Of a stretch of 33,875 nt of DNA, positions 18,740 through 27,651 are shown in pieces (the stretch's first letter is position 1; each line of letters opens with the position of its first letter). The DNA is from Gammaproteobacteria bacterium. GTDB lineage: Bacteria > Pseudomonadota > Gammaproteobacteria > JAADHS01. The translations under genes were made by a program, and so were the position numbers. The notes beneath the pieces were generated by a model. That model ran no database searches and was not told where the DNA came from. It worked only from the letters and a program-made list of their open reading frames with translations. The stretch is from positions 1 to 33,875 of the forward strand of contig JAADHS010000094.1 in the NCBI GenBank assembly GCA_013151745.1, read 5' to 3'.

Positions 18740-21670
18740 ATGGCTGTGTTTGTTGTAGGGCAACGTTGGGTGAGTGACACAGAATCTGAGCTGGGGCTGG
18801 GTACGGTGGCGGACGTTGATTTTCGTGTAGTGACCTTGCAGTTTAGAGCGGTAGATGAACAACGCCGTTATGCCATTAACAATGCACCGTTATCACGAGT
18901 AAAATTTAAGCCGGGTGATGGAATTGAATGCCGGGACGGGATGGTTTTTTTAGTCTCTGAAGTTGAAGAACAGCAGGGCGTGCTGACGTACTATGGGTTT
19001 CAAGAAGAGGGGAGCGCCATTGAAATATCGGAAATTGCACTGAGTGACACGATTCAATTTAATAAACCTCAAGACCGTCTTTTTGCCGGTTTGATTGATA
19101 GTGATCGCGCCTATCAATTGCGTTATGCCACACAACAGCTGCGCGCCAAAAAACAGGCATCAGCCGTTTATGGACTGAGCGGTGTCCGCACGGCATTGTT
19201 GCCGCATCAAATGTATATTGCGCATGAAGTTGCACAGCGTTATGCGCCCCGAGTTTTGCTGGCGGATGAAGTCGGTCTGGGGAAGACTATTGAAGCGGGC
19301 TTGATTTTGCATCAACAACTATTAACGGGGAAAATCGGACGAGTATTAATCGTGGTGCCTGAGAGTTTGAGCTTCCAGTGGTTAGTTGAAATGTTGAGGC
19401 GTTTTAATTTGCAGTTCAGTTTATTTGACGAAGAGCGGTGCGAGGCATCTGAAGAGGATGAACTGTCTCCCTTCCTCAGTGAGCAATTAGTTTTATGTAG
19501 TTTAGAATTTTTGGCAAAATCAACATTACGTCAAGAACAGGTGCTCGCAGGAGAATGGGGCATGCTTATCGTTGATGAAGCACATCACTTGCAATGGGAA
19601 GAAAATAAACCCAGCCCTGAATATGCCATTATCGAAAAATTAGCCGCTCAGACCCAAGCGATATTACTGTTGACTGCAACGCCAGACCAGCTGGGTCATG
19701 CCAGTCATTTTGCACGATTGCGTTTGTTAGACCCGGATCGTTTTTTTGATCTTCAGTTATTTTTAAAAGAAGAGCAAGAATACGGCATTATTGCGGGTGC
19801 GGTTGCCAGCATAATGGAAAAGCAAACATTGAATGAACAGGCTCGAAGTAGTTTACATACCTTGTTAGGTAAAGACTATGAAGCTATTTTTGGCGTGACA
19901 GATGAAAAAAAATTGGTGCAGTTGAATGCAGCAAGCCAGACGCAAGCCATTCGAGCATTGTTGGATCGGCATGGTACAGGTAGAATACTGTTTCGCAATA
20001 GCAGGCGAACGGTAGGGGGGTTCCCTAAACGAATTTTAAATACTTATCCATTGCCTCTGCCAGAGCTTTATCGTTCTTTATTATCCGTTTATGCCAGGCA
20101 ACTTGAAACAGAAATGTCGTATGACCAAGCACTTTTACCTATTATTTGTCCAGAACGTTTGCTCAATGACGGTGGTAAAAAAAACTGGCTGACAATGGAT
20201 CCCAGGGTGGCTTGGTTGCTGGATTTTGTGATGGCATCTCCAGGTGAGAAAATATTATTGATTTGTAGCTCGGCACAAACTGTACTGGATTTAGAGCAGG
20301 CGGTGCGCGATCATGGCAGGATACGCGTCGCGGTTTTTCATGAAGGTTTGAGCATTGTTCAGCGAGACAGAGCAGCGGCTTATTTTGCTGAAACCGAGCA
20401 GGGTGCGCAAATACTGATGTGTTCCGAGCTGGGCAGCGAAGGACGAAATTTTCAATTTTCTCATCATCTGGTTTTGTTTGATTTGCCACTGATCCCTGAT
20501 TTGTTGGAGCAACGTATTGGTCGCCTGGATCGTATTGGTCAGCGCTCGGAAATTCAATTGCATGTTCCCTATTTTCAGGCGCCGGTCTATGAGGCTTTAT
20601 TTCTTTGGTATCACGAAGGGTTGGAGGCGTTCACACATACGAGTGCGGCTCGCTATGAAGTTGATGTGCAACTGGGCGAACGGTTACGCAAGCTATTGAT
20701 CATGTTTGCTGTAGGGGGTAAGCATGATGATGTGTCCCTTGTGGAAACACTGATAAAGGAAGCGACGGCCTTACACCATAAGCTGGCCGGTTTGATGGCT
20801 GAGGGGCGAGATCGTTTATTGGAGCTCAACTCCCATAACCTAGAGCGATCGATGCAATTGCTTGCTCAAGCGGAAAAATATGGTGACCAAGCAGAATTAC
20901 AGGATTATGTAGAATTGCTTTTTGATTGTGCAGGTATTGAGATGGAGGATCATTCCCACCTCGCCTATATCGTCAAACCAGGCAGTCATATGTCTATTTC
21001 AGGTGTTCCCTATCTCACTGATGACGGTGTTACGGTTACGTTTGATCGCGATCTGGCGTTATCCCGAGAAGATATTTTATATCTAAGTTGGGAGCACCCT
21101 ATGATTGTTTCGTTGATGGAATGGATTTCGGGTAGTGAAACAGGAAATACGTCTGTCGTGGTCATTGATGGTAAAGGAGAAGATGTTGGTCAAAGCACTC
21201 TATTTTTAGAGGTTAACTATGTTGTGGAATGTCCTGCGCCCAAGGCCTGCCAGGTCGGTCAATATCTTTCACAGAACGTATTGCGTGTCATCATAGATGA
21301 AAAGTTGAATGATTATAGTGACACATTAGATCACGTGTCAGTCAATAGTAAAGTAGTGGATCATGGTATTGACCCGATGGCGGTGCAGCAAGTGGTGAAA
21401 GAGCAAATGACACAGATTGAAAAGATGATTAAGATTAGCCATAAAATAGCAAATAAACGACTTGATGGTATGACAACCGTTGCGGGAAAAACGATGATTG
21501 CGACGTTGTCAGAAGAAATTCAGAGGCTTAGTGTGTTGAAATCAGTGAATCCAAATATTCGAGATGAAGAGCTGGTCTATTTACAAGATCGTGTACGCAG
21601 TTTACATACTTATATTAGTGGTGCGAAAGTACGTGTTGATGCTTTGAGGCTGATTTTTGTTTCGGGCTGA
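18740..21670 (+). CDS. rapA: RNA polymerase-associated ATPase RapA (HepA)
   Basis: 976 residues from the ATG at 18740 (a TTG immediately before it is in frame but adds only one residue). RapA is a Swi2/Snf2 ATPase that recycles RNA polymerase after transcription. The N-terminal Tudor-like region starts VGQRWVSDTESELGLGTV, matching the family start. The Snf2 core has LLADEVGLGKTIEAG near 172-186 and the DEAH motif VDEAHH near 277. The helicase C half contains LCSELGSEGRNFQF-like residues and EQRIGRLDRIGQRSEI. The C-terminal block NPNIRDEELVYLQD...DALRLIFVS is typical. The gene is complete. It is the second Swi2/Snf2 protein of the window. Confidence 0.96.
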   Translation: MAVFVVGQRWVSDTESELGLGTVADVDFRVVTLQFRAVDEQRRYAINNAPLSRVKFKPGDGIECRDGMVFLVSEVEEQQGVLTYYGFQEEGSAIEISEIALSDTIQFNKPQDRLFAGLIDSDRAYQLRYATQQLRAKKQASAVYGLSGVRTALLPHQMYIAHEVAQRYAPRVLLADEVGLGKTIEAGLILHQQLLTGKIGRVLIVVPESLSFQWLVEMLRRFNLQFSLFDEERCEASEEDELSPFLSEQLVLCSLEFLAKSTLRQEQVLAGEWGMLIVDEAHHLQWEENKPSPEYAIIEKLAAQTQAILLLTATPDQLGHASHFARLRLLDPDRFFDLQLFLKEEQEYGIIAGAVASIMEKQTLNEQARSSLHTLLGKDYEAIFGVTDEKKLVQLNAASQTQAIRALLDRHGTGRILFRNSRRTVGGFPKRILNTYPLPLPELYRSLLSVYARQLETEMSYDQALLPIICPERLLNDGGKKNWLTMDPRVAWLLDFVMASPGEKILLICSSAQTVLDLEQAVRDHGRIRVAVFHEGLSIVQRDRAAAYFAETEQGAQILMCSELGSEGRNFQFSHHLVLFDLPLIPDLLEQRIGRLDRIGQRSEIQLHVPYFQAPVYEALFLWYHEGLEAFTHTSAARYEVDVQLGERLRKLLIMFAVGGKHDDVSLVETLIKEATALHHKLAGLMAEGRDRLLELNSHNLERSMQLLAQAEKYGDQAELQDYVELLFDCAGIEMEDHSHLAYIVKPGSHMSISGVPYLTDDGVTVTFDRDLALSREDILYLSWEHPMIVSLMEWISGSETGNTSVVVIDGKGEDVGQSTLFLEVNYVVECPAPKACQVGQYLSQNVLRVIIDEKLNDYSDTLDHVSVNSKVVDHGIDPMAVQQVVKEQMTQIEKMIKISHKIANKRLDGMTTVAGKTMIATLSEEIQRLSVLKSVNPNIRDEELVYLQDRVRSLHTYISGAKVRVDALRLIFVSG

Positions 21671-21741
21671 ATTTACGGGTGAATTTTTTAAAGAATACGT
21701 GATAATATAGCGTTTATATTGGTTTGAAAGGCGTAAATTTT

Positions 21742-22200
21742 ATGAATGTAGTACACATACTGAATAACAAGAATGCGGGTAATTACATTATAGAGGCGAA
21801 CAATTTGCTCTCTGAGGCCATTACGACAATGACCGACAATCGTATTGGCTCATTGATTATTCTTCAAGATGGCAAACCTCACGGCATTGTGACTGAGCGA
21901 GATGTGATGTATGCCGTTGCTGAGCATGGCGATAAATTATTTGCACTCAAGGTCTCTGATGTTATGTCTACCCACTTAGTGACCTGTGATGCTGAATCTA
22001 CTTTGGATCATGCTATGGAGATGATGATTAATAACGAGACACAGCACCGCATTCGCCATTTGCCTGTGGTGCACAATGGCGGGGAATTTTCGGGTATTAT
22101 TTCTATGAGTGATGTGGTGGAAGCCTTACTGACAAAAACAGAATTTGAAAATAAACTGCTGATGAATTATATAAAAAACTGGCCTGATGCAGAGGCATAG
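21742..22200 (+). CDS. CBS-pair domain protein
   Basis: 152 residues from the ATG at 21742; an in-frame TTG at 21724 would add six residues but AAAGG lies upstream of the ATG. Two tandem CBS motifs fill the protein: the first ends in GSLIILQDGKPHGIVTERDVMYAV, the second in IRHLPVVHNGGEFSGIISMSDVVEALL. Stand-alone CBS pairs bind adenosine nucleotides and sense energy or redox state; the partner here is unknown. It lies 71 bases after rapA and may be co-transcribed or read from a weak promoter in the gap (GATAAT at 21701-21706). Confidence 0.88.
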   Translation: MNVVHILNNKNAGNYIIEANNLLSEAITTMTDNRIGSLIILQDGKPHGIVTERDVMYAVAEHGDKLFALKVSDVMSTHLVTCDAESTLDHAMEMMINNETQHRIRHLPVVHNGGEFSGIISMSDVVEALLTKTEFENKLLMNYIKNWPDAEA

Positions 22201-22273
22201 GTTATTTTCAATGGTGTGCTCGCGGCCAGATATAGTCGCGACTACGGCATGAGAGTAGTGATCAATGGCGAGG

Positions 22274-22540
22274 TTAGGAATCTTCCATTTGAAGCTGGTT
22301 TGTAATAGCAAAATCAGTTAGAAATGAATACAGCATAGGCGCTTCTTGTTCCAAATCTTTGGCAACCACAACACAATTTATTCCCTCTATTAATGCAACT
22401 TGTACTTTCGGGTGATATTTAATTCGCCTTCCATGTCCTGGTGTTCCTACAGCGGTTGCGAGCCTCTGAGCCCAATCACTAGGGCGGAATTTATCGCCGT
22501 TGGTTGTGACGCCCTTGATGATGATTTTTTCCGTTGCCAT
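22274..22540 (-). CDS. DUF3579 family protein
   Basis: 88 residues from the ATG at 22540; an upstream in-frame start at 22576 adds an unlikely hydrophilic extension. The sequence MATEKIIIKGVTTNGDKFRP, then SDWAQRL, KYHPKVQVALIEGINCVVV and a final MLYSFLTDFAITNQLQ, fits the DUF3579 family of beta- and gammaproteobacteria. No catalytic motif is apparent and function is unknown. It is the last gene of the - strand run, 87 bases after the DUF2064 gene, and convergent with the CBS gene. Confidence 0.85.
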   Translation of the reverse strand: MATEKIIIKGVTTNGDKFRPSDWAQRLATAVGTPGHGRRIKYHPKVQVALIEGINCVVVAKDLEQEAPMLYSFLTDFAITNQLQMEDS

Positions 22541-22627
22541 GATTGCTGTGCTGTATCTGCTAGTTCGGTAAGCCATCCGTAATCATTACAGATAGTATGA
22601 AGCCGTACAGTATACCACTTGGCATCA

Positions 22628-23272
22628 TTATCTTCCACATAGATGTTTTAATCCCGGATGTATTTTTAATCGTTCGTAGTCTTCAGGACGATCGATATCC
22701 CAGAGTGTGTCTAGTTCGCAATAACGAAGTTTTGCTTTGTTTATGATTTGTCGTGTTTGTGAAAGCACGTTATCGTGTCCCCAGTTGATCCTTTTGAAAA
22801 TCTTAGGTTGGGGGGCAGCGAGTCCTAATAAGGCATAGCCTCCATCTTCTGCTGGTGAAATAACGGCATCATAAGCGTGCTGTAATTTTTCTAGTGCATG
22901 CTCTATATCTGAAATACTCAAAATGGGGCAATCCGTCCCCAGAATAATAGCAAAACGACTGTATTGTAGCGTTTCATTGAAAGCATGAGTCATGCGTTCG
23001 CCCAATGTATTTCCTTGTTGTACTTTTAAAGCGACATTGTATTTTTGCTCGCAGAATTTAAAAAAAGCATGTTTACAATTAGGTGCGCACCACAGCTCAA
23101 TATTGTTTGGTTTGCCTTTTGTTACGATTGATAAGGTGTGCTCAACCAGCCGTCGATGTAACTCGGTGGCTTGCTCTGCTTGAAGATAAGGAATAAGTCG
23201 AGTTTTGACCTGACCGGCTACGGGCGCTTTGGCAAAGATGATAATAGAGCAATGGTGTTTAGGAGTGGGCAT
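22628..23272 (-). CDS. TIGR04282/DUF2064 arsenosugar-associated glycosyltransferase
   Basis: 214 residues. It has a nucleotide-diphospho-sugar transferase fold: IIFAKAPVAGQVKTRLIP (residues 10-27) is the family start, GTDCPILSISDIEHAL carries the metal-binding Asp region, and SPAEDGGYALLGL is the DUF2064 hallmark. In other genomes this family sits beside arsS and is assigned to (oxo)arsenosugar biosynthesis. Here it lies 215 bases downstream of arsS on the same strand, separated by a palindromic element. The start ATG at 23272 has no strong ribosome site. Confidence 0.88.
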   Translation of the reverse strand: MPTPKHHCSIIIFAKAPVAGQVKTRLIPYLQAEQATELHRRLVEHTLSIVTKGKPNNIELWCAPNCKHAFFKFCEQKYNVALKVQQGNTLGERMTHAFNETLQYSRFAIILGTDCPILSISDIEHALEKLQHAYDAVISPAEDGGYALLGLAAPQPKIFKRINWGHDNVLSQTRQIINKAKLRYCELDTLWDIDRPEDYERLKIHPGLKHLCGR

Positions 23273-23294
23273 GGGGTCATTTCGTTGTTTGGAG

Positions 23295-23460
23295 TATATA
23301 CCCGTAACGATTAAAATTCAGGTGTGATTGCACACCCTCTTCATTCCCTGGCTACGTTGAAATTCCTCGCAATAACCCGCTATTACTCGTCATTTCGCCT
23401 TGTCAGGAAATGAATAGGTCACACACTCAGAACCTAAATCTCAAACGCTACGGGTATATA
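23295..23460. repeat. 166-bp imperfect palindromic element
   Basis: The arsS to DUF2064 gap is almost entirely one length-symmetric palindrome. The outer 12 bases, TATATACCCGTA (23295-23306) and TACGGGTATATA (23449-23460), are exact complements, and the outer 29 bases match at 24 positions. The centre AATAACCCGCTATT (23371-23384) is also close to self-complementary, and the intervening arms pair with small shifts (TTCATT against AATGAA). The left arm carries its own hairpin, GGTGTG ATTG CACACC (23321-23336). No open reading frame is present. The structure suits a MITE-like or REP-like mobile palindrome, and the transcript would fold into a long stem. Confidence 0.75.
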
Positions 23461-23487
23461 GTGGATCTGCTGCATTTTTTAGGTTAA

Positions 23488-24459
23488 TCATGATTCGTTT
23501 AATGCGCCGCCGCAACTACTGCCCTGACCCGCAGTACAGCCGTAACAATGGTCGCCAATGATAATGGCATTGTTTTCTAGCATGGCCGGAGAAAGTTCGC
23601 TGATATGACTGCGTATTTTGCCTTGGGTCTGTAAATTAAGTCCCAGCATCTGGTTGAAGTCGCAGTCGTAGGTATAGCCCTGCCAGTCTATGCTCAGCAA
23701 AGTGCGGCACATGACGGAATCCAGATTACTTTTTTTATAGGCCGTTTTCAGCGTGTGCATATAGCTGTCAAAGAGACCTTTCGAGATTAAGATACTGCCG
23801 AAACGTTGTATGGGCATATTGGCAATGGTAAAAAGATGGTTAAATTTAATGTTGAACTCATCCCGTAAATGTTGTTTATAGGCGTGTTCCAATTCTTCCT
23901 GAGGGGGGGGGAGATTTATCTCTTGAGGGTTAAAAACCAAATTTAAAATCAACCCTGAGTTGGATTGGCCATAGCCCCGTTCGTTGAGTTTTTTTAGGCC
24001 TTGAATGCTGGCCAAAAAAGTACCTTTACCGCGTTGTTTATCGACATTGTCAGCAAGGTAGCAGGGTAGTGAGGCGGTGATTTCGACTTTTTGTTGAGCG
24101 AGAAAATCAGCAAGCTGTTCATAGCCCGGCTCACACAAAATAGTTAAATTGCAACGATCTATTACGCGTACATTCAGGGCTACCGCTTGTTTTACCAGGT
24201 ATTCAAAATGCGGGTTCATTTCCGGGGCGCCGCCCGTTAAATCCAGGGTCTGAATACGGGGGTTGTTGCGTAAAAAACTTAATATATGCTCGATATTATC
24301 CATCGACATGAGTTCAGTTCGCTTAGGTCCGGCATTGACATGACAGTGAACGCAGGACTGATTGCAGAGATAGCCTAGGTTGACTTGTAGCGTTTCCAGG
24401 TTTTTTCTTCTCAGAGGTGGAAAATCTGTTTCTTGTAATAAAGGTAGAGTGGCATGCAT
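23488..24459 (-). CDS. arsS: Arsenosugar biosynthesis radical SAM protein ArsS
   Basis: 323 residues. The radical SAM motif is CNQSCVHC (Cys32, 36, 39) followed by HVNAGPKR, typical of ArsS. It also has LDLTGGAPEMNPHF (GGE-like SAM-binding region) and SLPCYLADNVDKQRGKGTF. The C-terminal DUF3641-like domain ends in a cysteine cluster, HCYGCTAGQGSSCGG. ArsS acts after As(III) methylation by adding the 5'-deoxyadenosyl group to give arsenosugar precursors; no arsM is in the window. AAAGGGCG precedes the ATG at a suitable distance. The gene starts 21 bases after the pyrK stop, so it probably reads from the pyr operon transcript. Confidence 0.92.
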   Translation of the reverse strand: MHATLPLLQETDFPPLRRKNLETLQVNLGYLCNQSCVHCHVNAGPKRTELMSMDNIEHILSFLRNNPRIQTLDLTGGAPEMNPHFEYLVKQAVALNVRVIDRCNLTILCEPGYEQLADFLAQQKVEITASLPCYLADNVDKQRGKGTFLASIQGLKKLNERGYGQSNSGLILNLVFNPQEINLPPPQEELEHAYKQHLRDEFNIKFNHLFTIANMPIQRFGSILISKGLFDSYMHTLKTAYKKSNLDSVMCRTLLSIDWQGYTYDCDFNQMLGLNLQTQGKIRSHISELSPAMLENNAIIIGDHCYGCTAGQGSSCGGALNES

Positions 24460-24480
24460 TGTTATCGCCCTTTAGAAATT

Positions 24481-25356
24481 TTATGAGAATACTACATCAT
24501 GGCCATTGAACACGGGGCCGTCCACACAGACCCGCTTCATGGCCAGGCCTTGGGGGGTTTGGATGGGGACGGTACACCCTGCGCATCCGCCGACTCCGCA
24601 GGCCATAAACTCTTCTAACGAGATCTGTATGGGTAGCTGATATGCTTTGGCCAGGTTGTTGACTGCCGCTAACATAGGGTGGGGTCCACAGGCAAAAATA
24701 GCGACTTTTTGTTGTTGCTCTGATGTCAGGTTGTCAAGCCAGGTTTTGGCCAGATCAGTGACATAACCCTCAAAACAGCCTGGGTAGCCCTGTAAGGTGG
24801 TCAGTCGGCTGGTGATTCCCCAGTCTTCAAGTAACGGCATAGCGGCGATGACGCCGTCGGGTAAGCCAGGTACAATATATTGCGATGGTGCTGGTGTGAA
24901 GGGGAAGGGCACTTCAGAACCCATAATAACCAGTGGATTATAATGCTTGCTTTGCTTGCGTAACTGATCACTTAAGAACACCATGGGTGGAATGCCCACA
25001 CCGCCACCAATCAGTAAAGGCAGGCTGAATTTTGGGTCTAAGGTGAAGGGTTGGCCTATTGGTCCGAGAAGAGAAAGCGTAGACCCCGTATTCTGCTGGC
25101 TTAATAGCTGCGTGCCTTTGCCGACGACTTTGTAGATGAAATCAACTGTGCCACCGTCTGGATGGGTTTTCATTATAGACAGAGGACGTCGTAGCGGCAG
25201 TGAGGCAGCGCAGCGCAACTGAACAAAACTTCCGGGCGTCGCAAGGGTCGCGATTTGTGGTGACTTAACCTGTAAATAGAACTGCTTTCCGGCGAAGGGT
25301 TGGTGTGTGATAATTTCAGCTTCTTCGATGTGAATGCTGTTTCTTTGATTTAGCAT
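24481..25356 (-). CDS. pyrK: Dihydroorotate dehydrogenase B electron-transfer subunit PyrK
   Basis: 291 residues. It is a ferredoxin-NADP reductase-like flavoprotein with LRRPLSIM as the FAD-binding RPxS motif, a glycine-rich GGGVGIPPMVFLSDQL for NAD binding, and FACGPHPML near the end of the NAD domain. The C-terminal [2Fe-2S] site has Cys253, 258, 261 and 277 in the PyrK spacing (CGVGGCAGC, then RVC). PyrK passes electrons from PyrD class 1B to NAD. The catalytic PyrD is not in the window. The gene is 26 bases downstream of pyrC' on the same strand. A related sulfide dehydrogenase-type subunit is a less likely alternative. Confidence 0.85.
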   Translation of the reverse strand: MLNQRNSIHIEEAEIITHQPFAGKQFYLQVKSPQIATLATPGSFVQLRCAASLPLRRPLSIMKTHPDGGTVDFIYKVVGKGTQLLSQQNTGSTLSLLGPIGQPFTLDPKFSLPLLIGGGVGIPPMVFLSDQLRKQSKHYNPLVIMGSEVPFPFTPAPSQYIVPGLPDGVIAAMPLLEDWGITSRLTTLQGYPGCFEGYVTDLAKTWLDNLTSEQQQKVAIFACGPHPMLAAVNNLAKAYQLPIQISLEEFMACGVGGCAGCTVPIQTPQGLAMKRVCVDGPVFNGHDVVFS

Positions 25357-25382
25357 GAATTTAATGATGGCGCGGTTATCGG

Positions 25383-26663
25383 TTACGGTTGGTATTGATA
25401 GACTAGCTTACCATCAATGAAGGTGTGCGTGACATGTCCCTTGAGTTCCCAGCCGATAAAAGGGGTATTGTAGCCTTGGCTCAGCCATGATTCAGGGGTG
25501 ATTTCCCAGTAATGGTCAGGGTCAAAAATACAGATATCTGCCGCGCTCTGAATAGCCAGCGTACCTGCAGAAATTTGTAAAATACGCGCCGGCTCCGAAG
25601 TTATTTTAGAAAGGAGTTCGGGCAGCGAGAGTCGTTGTTCATGGAAAAGTCTCAAGCTGAGTGGCAACAAGGTTTCGAGACCGGCAATGCCGGGTTCGGT
25701 ATCACTAAATGGTTTGAGTTTAGCATCGGCTTCATGAGGTTGGTGGTCGGAACAGATGGCGGAGATGACCCGGTTCACGAGACCGTTGTTGAGCCCTTGT
25801 TGGTCGCGCTGGGTACGCAGTGGTGGTCGTACGTGGCAGTGGCTGTCAAAGTCGGACAGGTCTATTTCACAGAGCTGTAGTTGGTGTGCTGCGACATCGG
25901 CCGTCACCGTCAGGCCGGCTTGTTGAGCATCGGCAATCATGGTGACTGCTTGAGCGGAAGAGAGACGACAGAAGTGGGCGCGTACCCCGGTTTCTTTTAT
26001 CAAAATGAGTTGCTGTGCAAGGGCGGCTGTTTCTGCAGCTTCAGGGATGCCGGGTAAGCCAAGTCGGGTACTGACGATGCCTTCATGGACGCATCCGTCA
26101 TTGCGTAAGTGATGATCTTCTGGATATAGAAAAACAGTTAAATCATAAGTGGCAGCATATTCCAGAGCTCGACGTAGTACCAGTGTGTTTTTTAGCGGGA
26201 ACCAATGATTGCTGATGCCAACACAGCCGGCATTTTTTAGAGCAGCCATGTTACTTAGTTTTTGACCTTCAAGTTTTTTGCTCATCGCGCCGAGAGGGTG
26301 AATATGAGTGCGCCCACTGAGCTCTGCTTTATGATGAATGAGTTCGACAACTGCGGTGGTATCAATAACCGGCGTTGTATTGGGCGGGCAGCACAGTGTT
26401 GTAATTCCTCCCTTGACTGCTGCTTTTGTTTCGCTGGCTATCGTTGCTTTGTGTTCTTCTCCGGGTTCTCTCAGGTGGGCTGCCAAATCAACCAACCCTG
26501 GACAAACGACAAGACCTGAAGCTTCTATTTTTTGTTCTACAACAAAATCAGCAGGAGGTGAGCCTATGGCAGCAATGATGCCGTCAGCGATATACAGGTC
26601 ATTCATTTCATCAATGTTATTGGCAGGGTCGATAATACGTCCATTTTTTATGAGTACATTCAT
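25383..26663 (-). CDS. pyrC': Inactive dihydroorotase-like partner of aspartate transcarbamoylase (PyrC')
   Basis: 426 residues with a class I dihydroorotase/amidohydrolase fold. The metal-binding HxH of active enzymes (DxHVHLREPG) reads [10 protein letters not shown] here: residue 61 is Ala, only His63 remains. The usual DDG ligand region reads SNHW, the His before the PED motif is Tyr (LYPED), and the second His of the HxxH region reads Arg (HFCRLSS). The late SDHQPH element with Asp is kept. Loss of several ligands indicates a non-catalytic protein like Pseudomonas PyrC', which is needed structurally for the class A ATCase dodecamer. Overlap of four bases (ATGA) with pyrB supports complex formation. 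An active dihydroorotase must be encoded elsewhere. Confidence 0.9.
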   Translation of the reverse strand: MNVLIKNGRIIDPANNIDEMNDLYIADGIIAAIGSPPADFVVEQKIEASGLVVCPGLVDLAAHLREPGEEHKATIASETKAAVKGGITTLCCPPNTTPVIDTTAVVELIHHKAELSGRTHIHPLGAMSKKLEGQKLSNMAALKNAGCVGISNHWFPLKNTLVLRRALEYAATYDLTVFLYPEDHHLRNDGCVHEGIVSTRLGLPGIPEAAETAALAQQLILIKETGVRAHFCRLSSAQAVTMIADAQQAGLTVTADVAAHQLQLCEIDLSDFDSHCHVRPPLRTQRDQQGLNNGLVNRVISAICSDHQPHEADAKLKPFSDTEPGIAGLETLLPLSLRLFHEQRLSLPELLSKITSEPARILQISAGTLAIQSAADICIFDPDHYWEITPESWLSQGYNTPFIGWELKGHVTHTFIDGKLVYQYQP

Positions 26664-27637
26664 GTCTCAGTTCCTAAATCCAACCCTGACCCCATGGTCA
26701 TTGACATCACCGCCATGCGAATGGCTATACCGTGAGTGACCTGTTGCAATATGACTGAACGGGGGCCGTCTGCAACTGCAGATTCAATTTCTACCCCCCT
26801 GTTAATTGGGCCGGGGTGCATGATCATCGCATCTGCTTTTGCGGCTTTCAGTTTTTCTTCTGTCAGTCCGTATTGTTGGTAATACTCTAACTCTCCAGGA
26901 AGTAATTCGCTGTCCATACGCTCACGTTGCAGGCGCAACATGATGACAACATCGACATCGCGTAACCCGGCTTCCAGGTTATGATAAACATGGACGCCCA
27001 ATGCATTGATGTCTTTTGGCATCAGTGTTTTTGGGCCGATGACACGAACTTCATTGACGCCTAATGTGGTTAAGGCATGAATTTGTGAGCGTGCGACTCG
27101 AGAATGAGCAATATCACCCACAATAGCGACAGACAAAGGATAAAAGTCGCCTTTTATACGGCGGATGGTGAACATGTCCAGCATGGCTTGTGTGGGGTGA
27201 GCATGACTGCCGTCGCCAGCATTAATGACGCTGATATGGGGGGCGACATGGCGAGCGATAAAATGTGCGGTGCCGCTACGGTCATGGCGGACGATAAACA
27301 TATCGCATTGCATGGCCTCAAAGTTTGCCAGTGTATCGAGCAGGGTTTCGCCTTTAGTCGTTGCTGAAGCGGCCATTTGAATGTTGAGTACGTCAGCAGA
27401 AAGCCGTTTCGCCGCCAACTCAAAGGTGGTTCGGGTGCGGGTACTGGCTTCAAAAAAAAGATTGACCACGGTGCGTCCTCTTAAGAGAGGTACTTTTTTC
27501 ACTGTGCGACGGGTGACACCGGCAAAAGACTCTGCAGTGTCAAGAACGTCAATGATCATTGCCCGGGAGAGACCCTCTATAGTTAGGAAGTGTCTAAGTT
27601 TTCCATTCGGGTCGAGTTGCAAGTTTCTTTTTTTCAT
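26660..27637 (-). CDS. pyrB: Aspartate carbamoyltransferase catalytic chain
   Basis: 325 residues. It condenses carbamoyl phosphate and aspartate, the second step of UMP synthesis. The carbamoyl phosphate site [13 protein letters not shown] has STRTRT at 65-70; [14 protein letters not shown] and [12 protein letters not shown] carry the other binding residues. The length fits the Pseudomonas-like class A enzyme, slightly longer than E. coli PyrB at the N-terminus. No pyrI is adjacent. Order pyrR-pyrB-pyrC' matches Pseudomonas; pyrR ends 14 bases upstream. Confidence 0.97.
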   Translation of the reverse strand: MKKRNLQLDPNGKLRHFLTIEGLSRAMIIDVLDTAESFAGVTRRTVKKVPLLRGRTVVNLFFEASTRTRTTFELAAKRLSADVLNIQMAASATTKGETLLDTLANFEAMQCDMFIVRHDRSGTAHFIARHVAPHISVINAGDGSHAHPTQAMLDMFTIRRIKGDFYPLSVAIVGDIAHSRVARSQIHALTTLGVNEVRVIGPKTLMPKDINALGVHVYHNLEAGLRDVDVVIMLRLQRERMDSELLPGELEYYQQYGLTEEKLKAAKADAMIMHPGPINRGVEIESAVADGPRSVILQQVTHGIAIRMAVMSMTMGSGLDLGTET

Positions 27638-27651
27638 CCGTCGTTAAACTA

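Noticed and set aside
22447-22638. 63-residue - strand frame ahead of DUF3579
   Set aside because: It overlaps DUF3579 in another frame and its sequence has no family match that I recognise.
26338-26739. 133-residue + strand frame
   Set aside because: Antisense to pyrC' and the pyrB 3' end; composition is that of a shadow frame.
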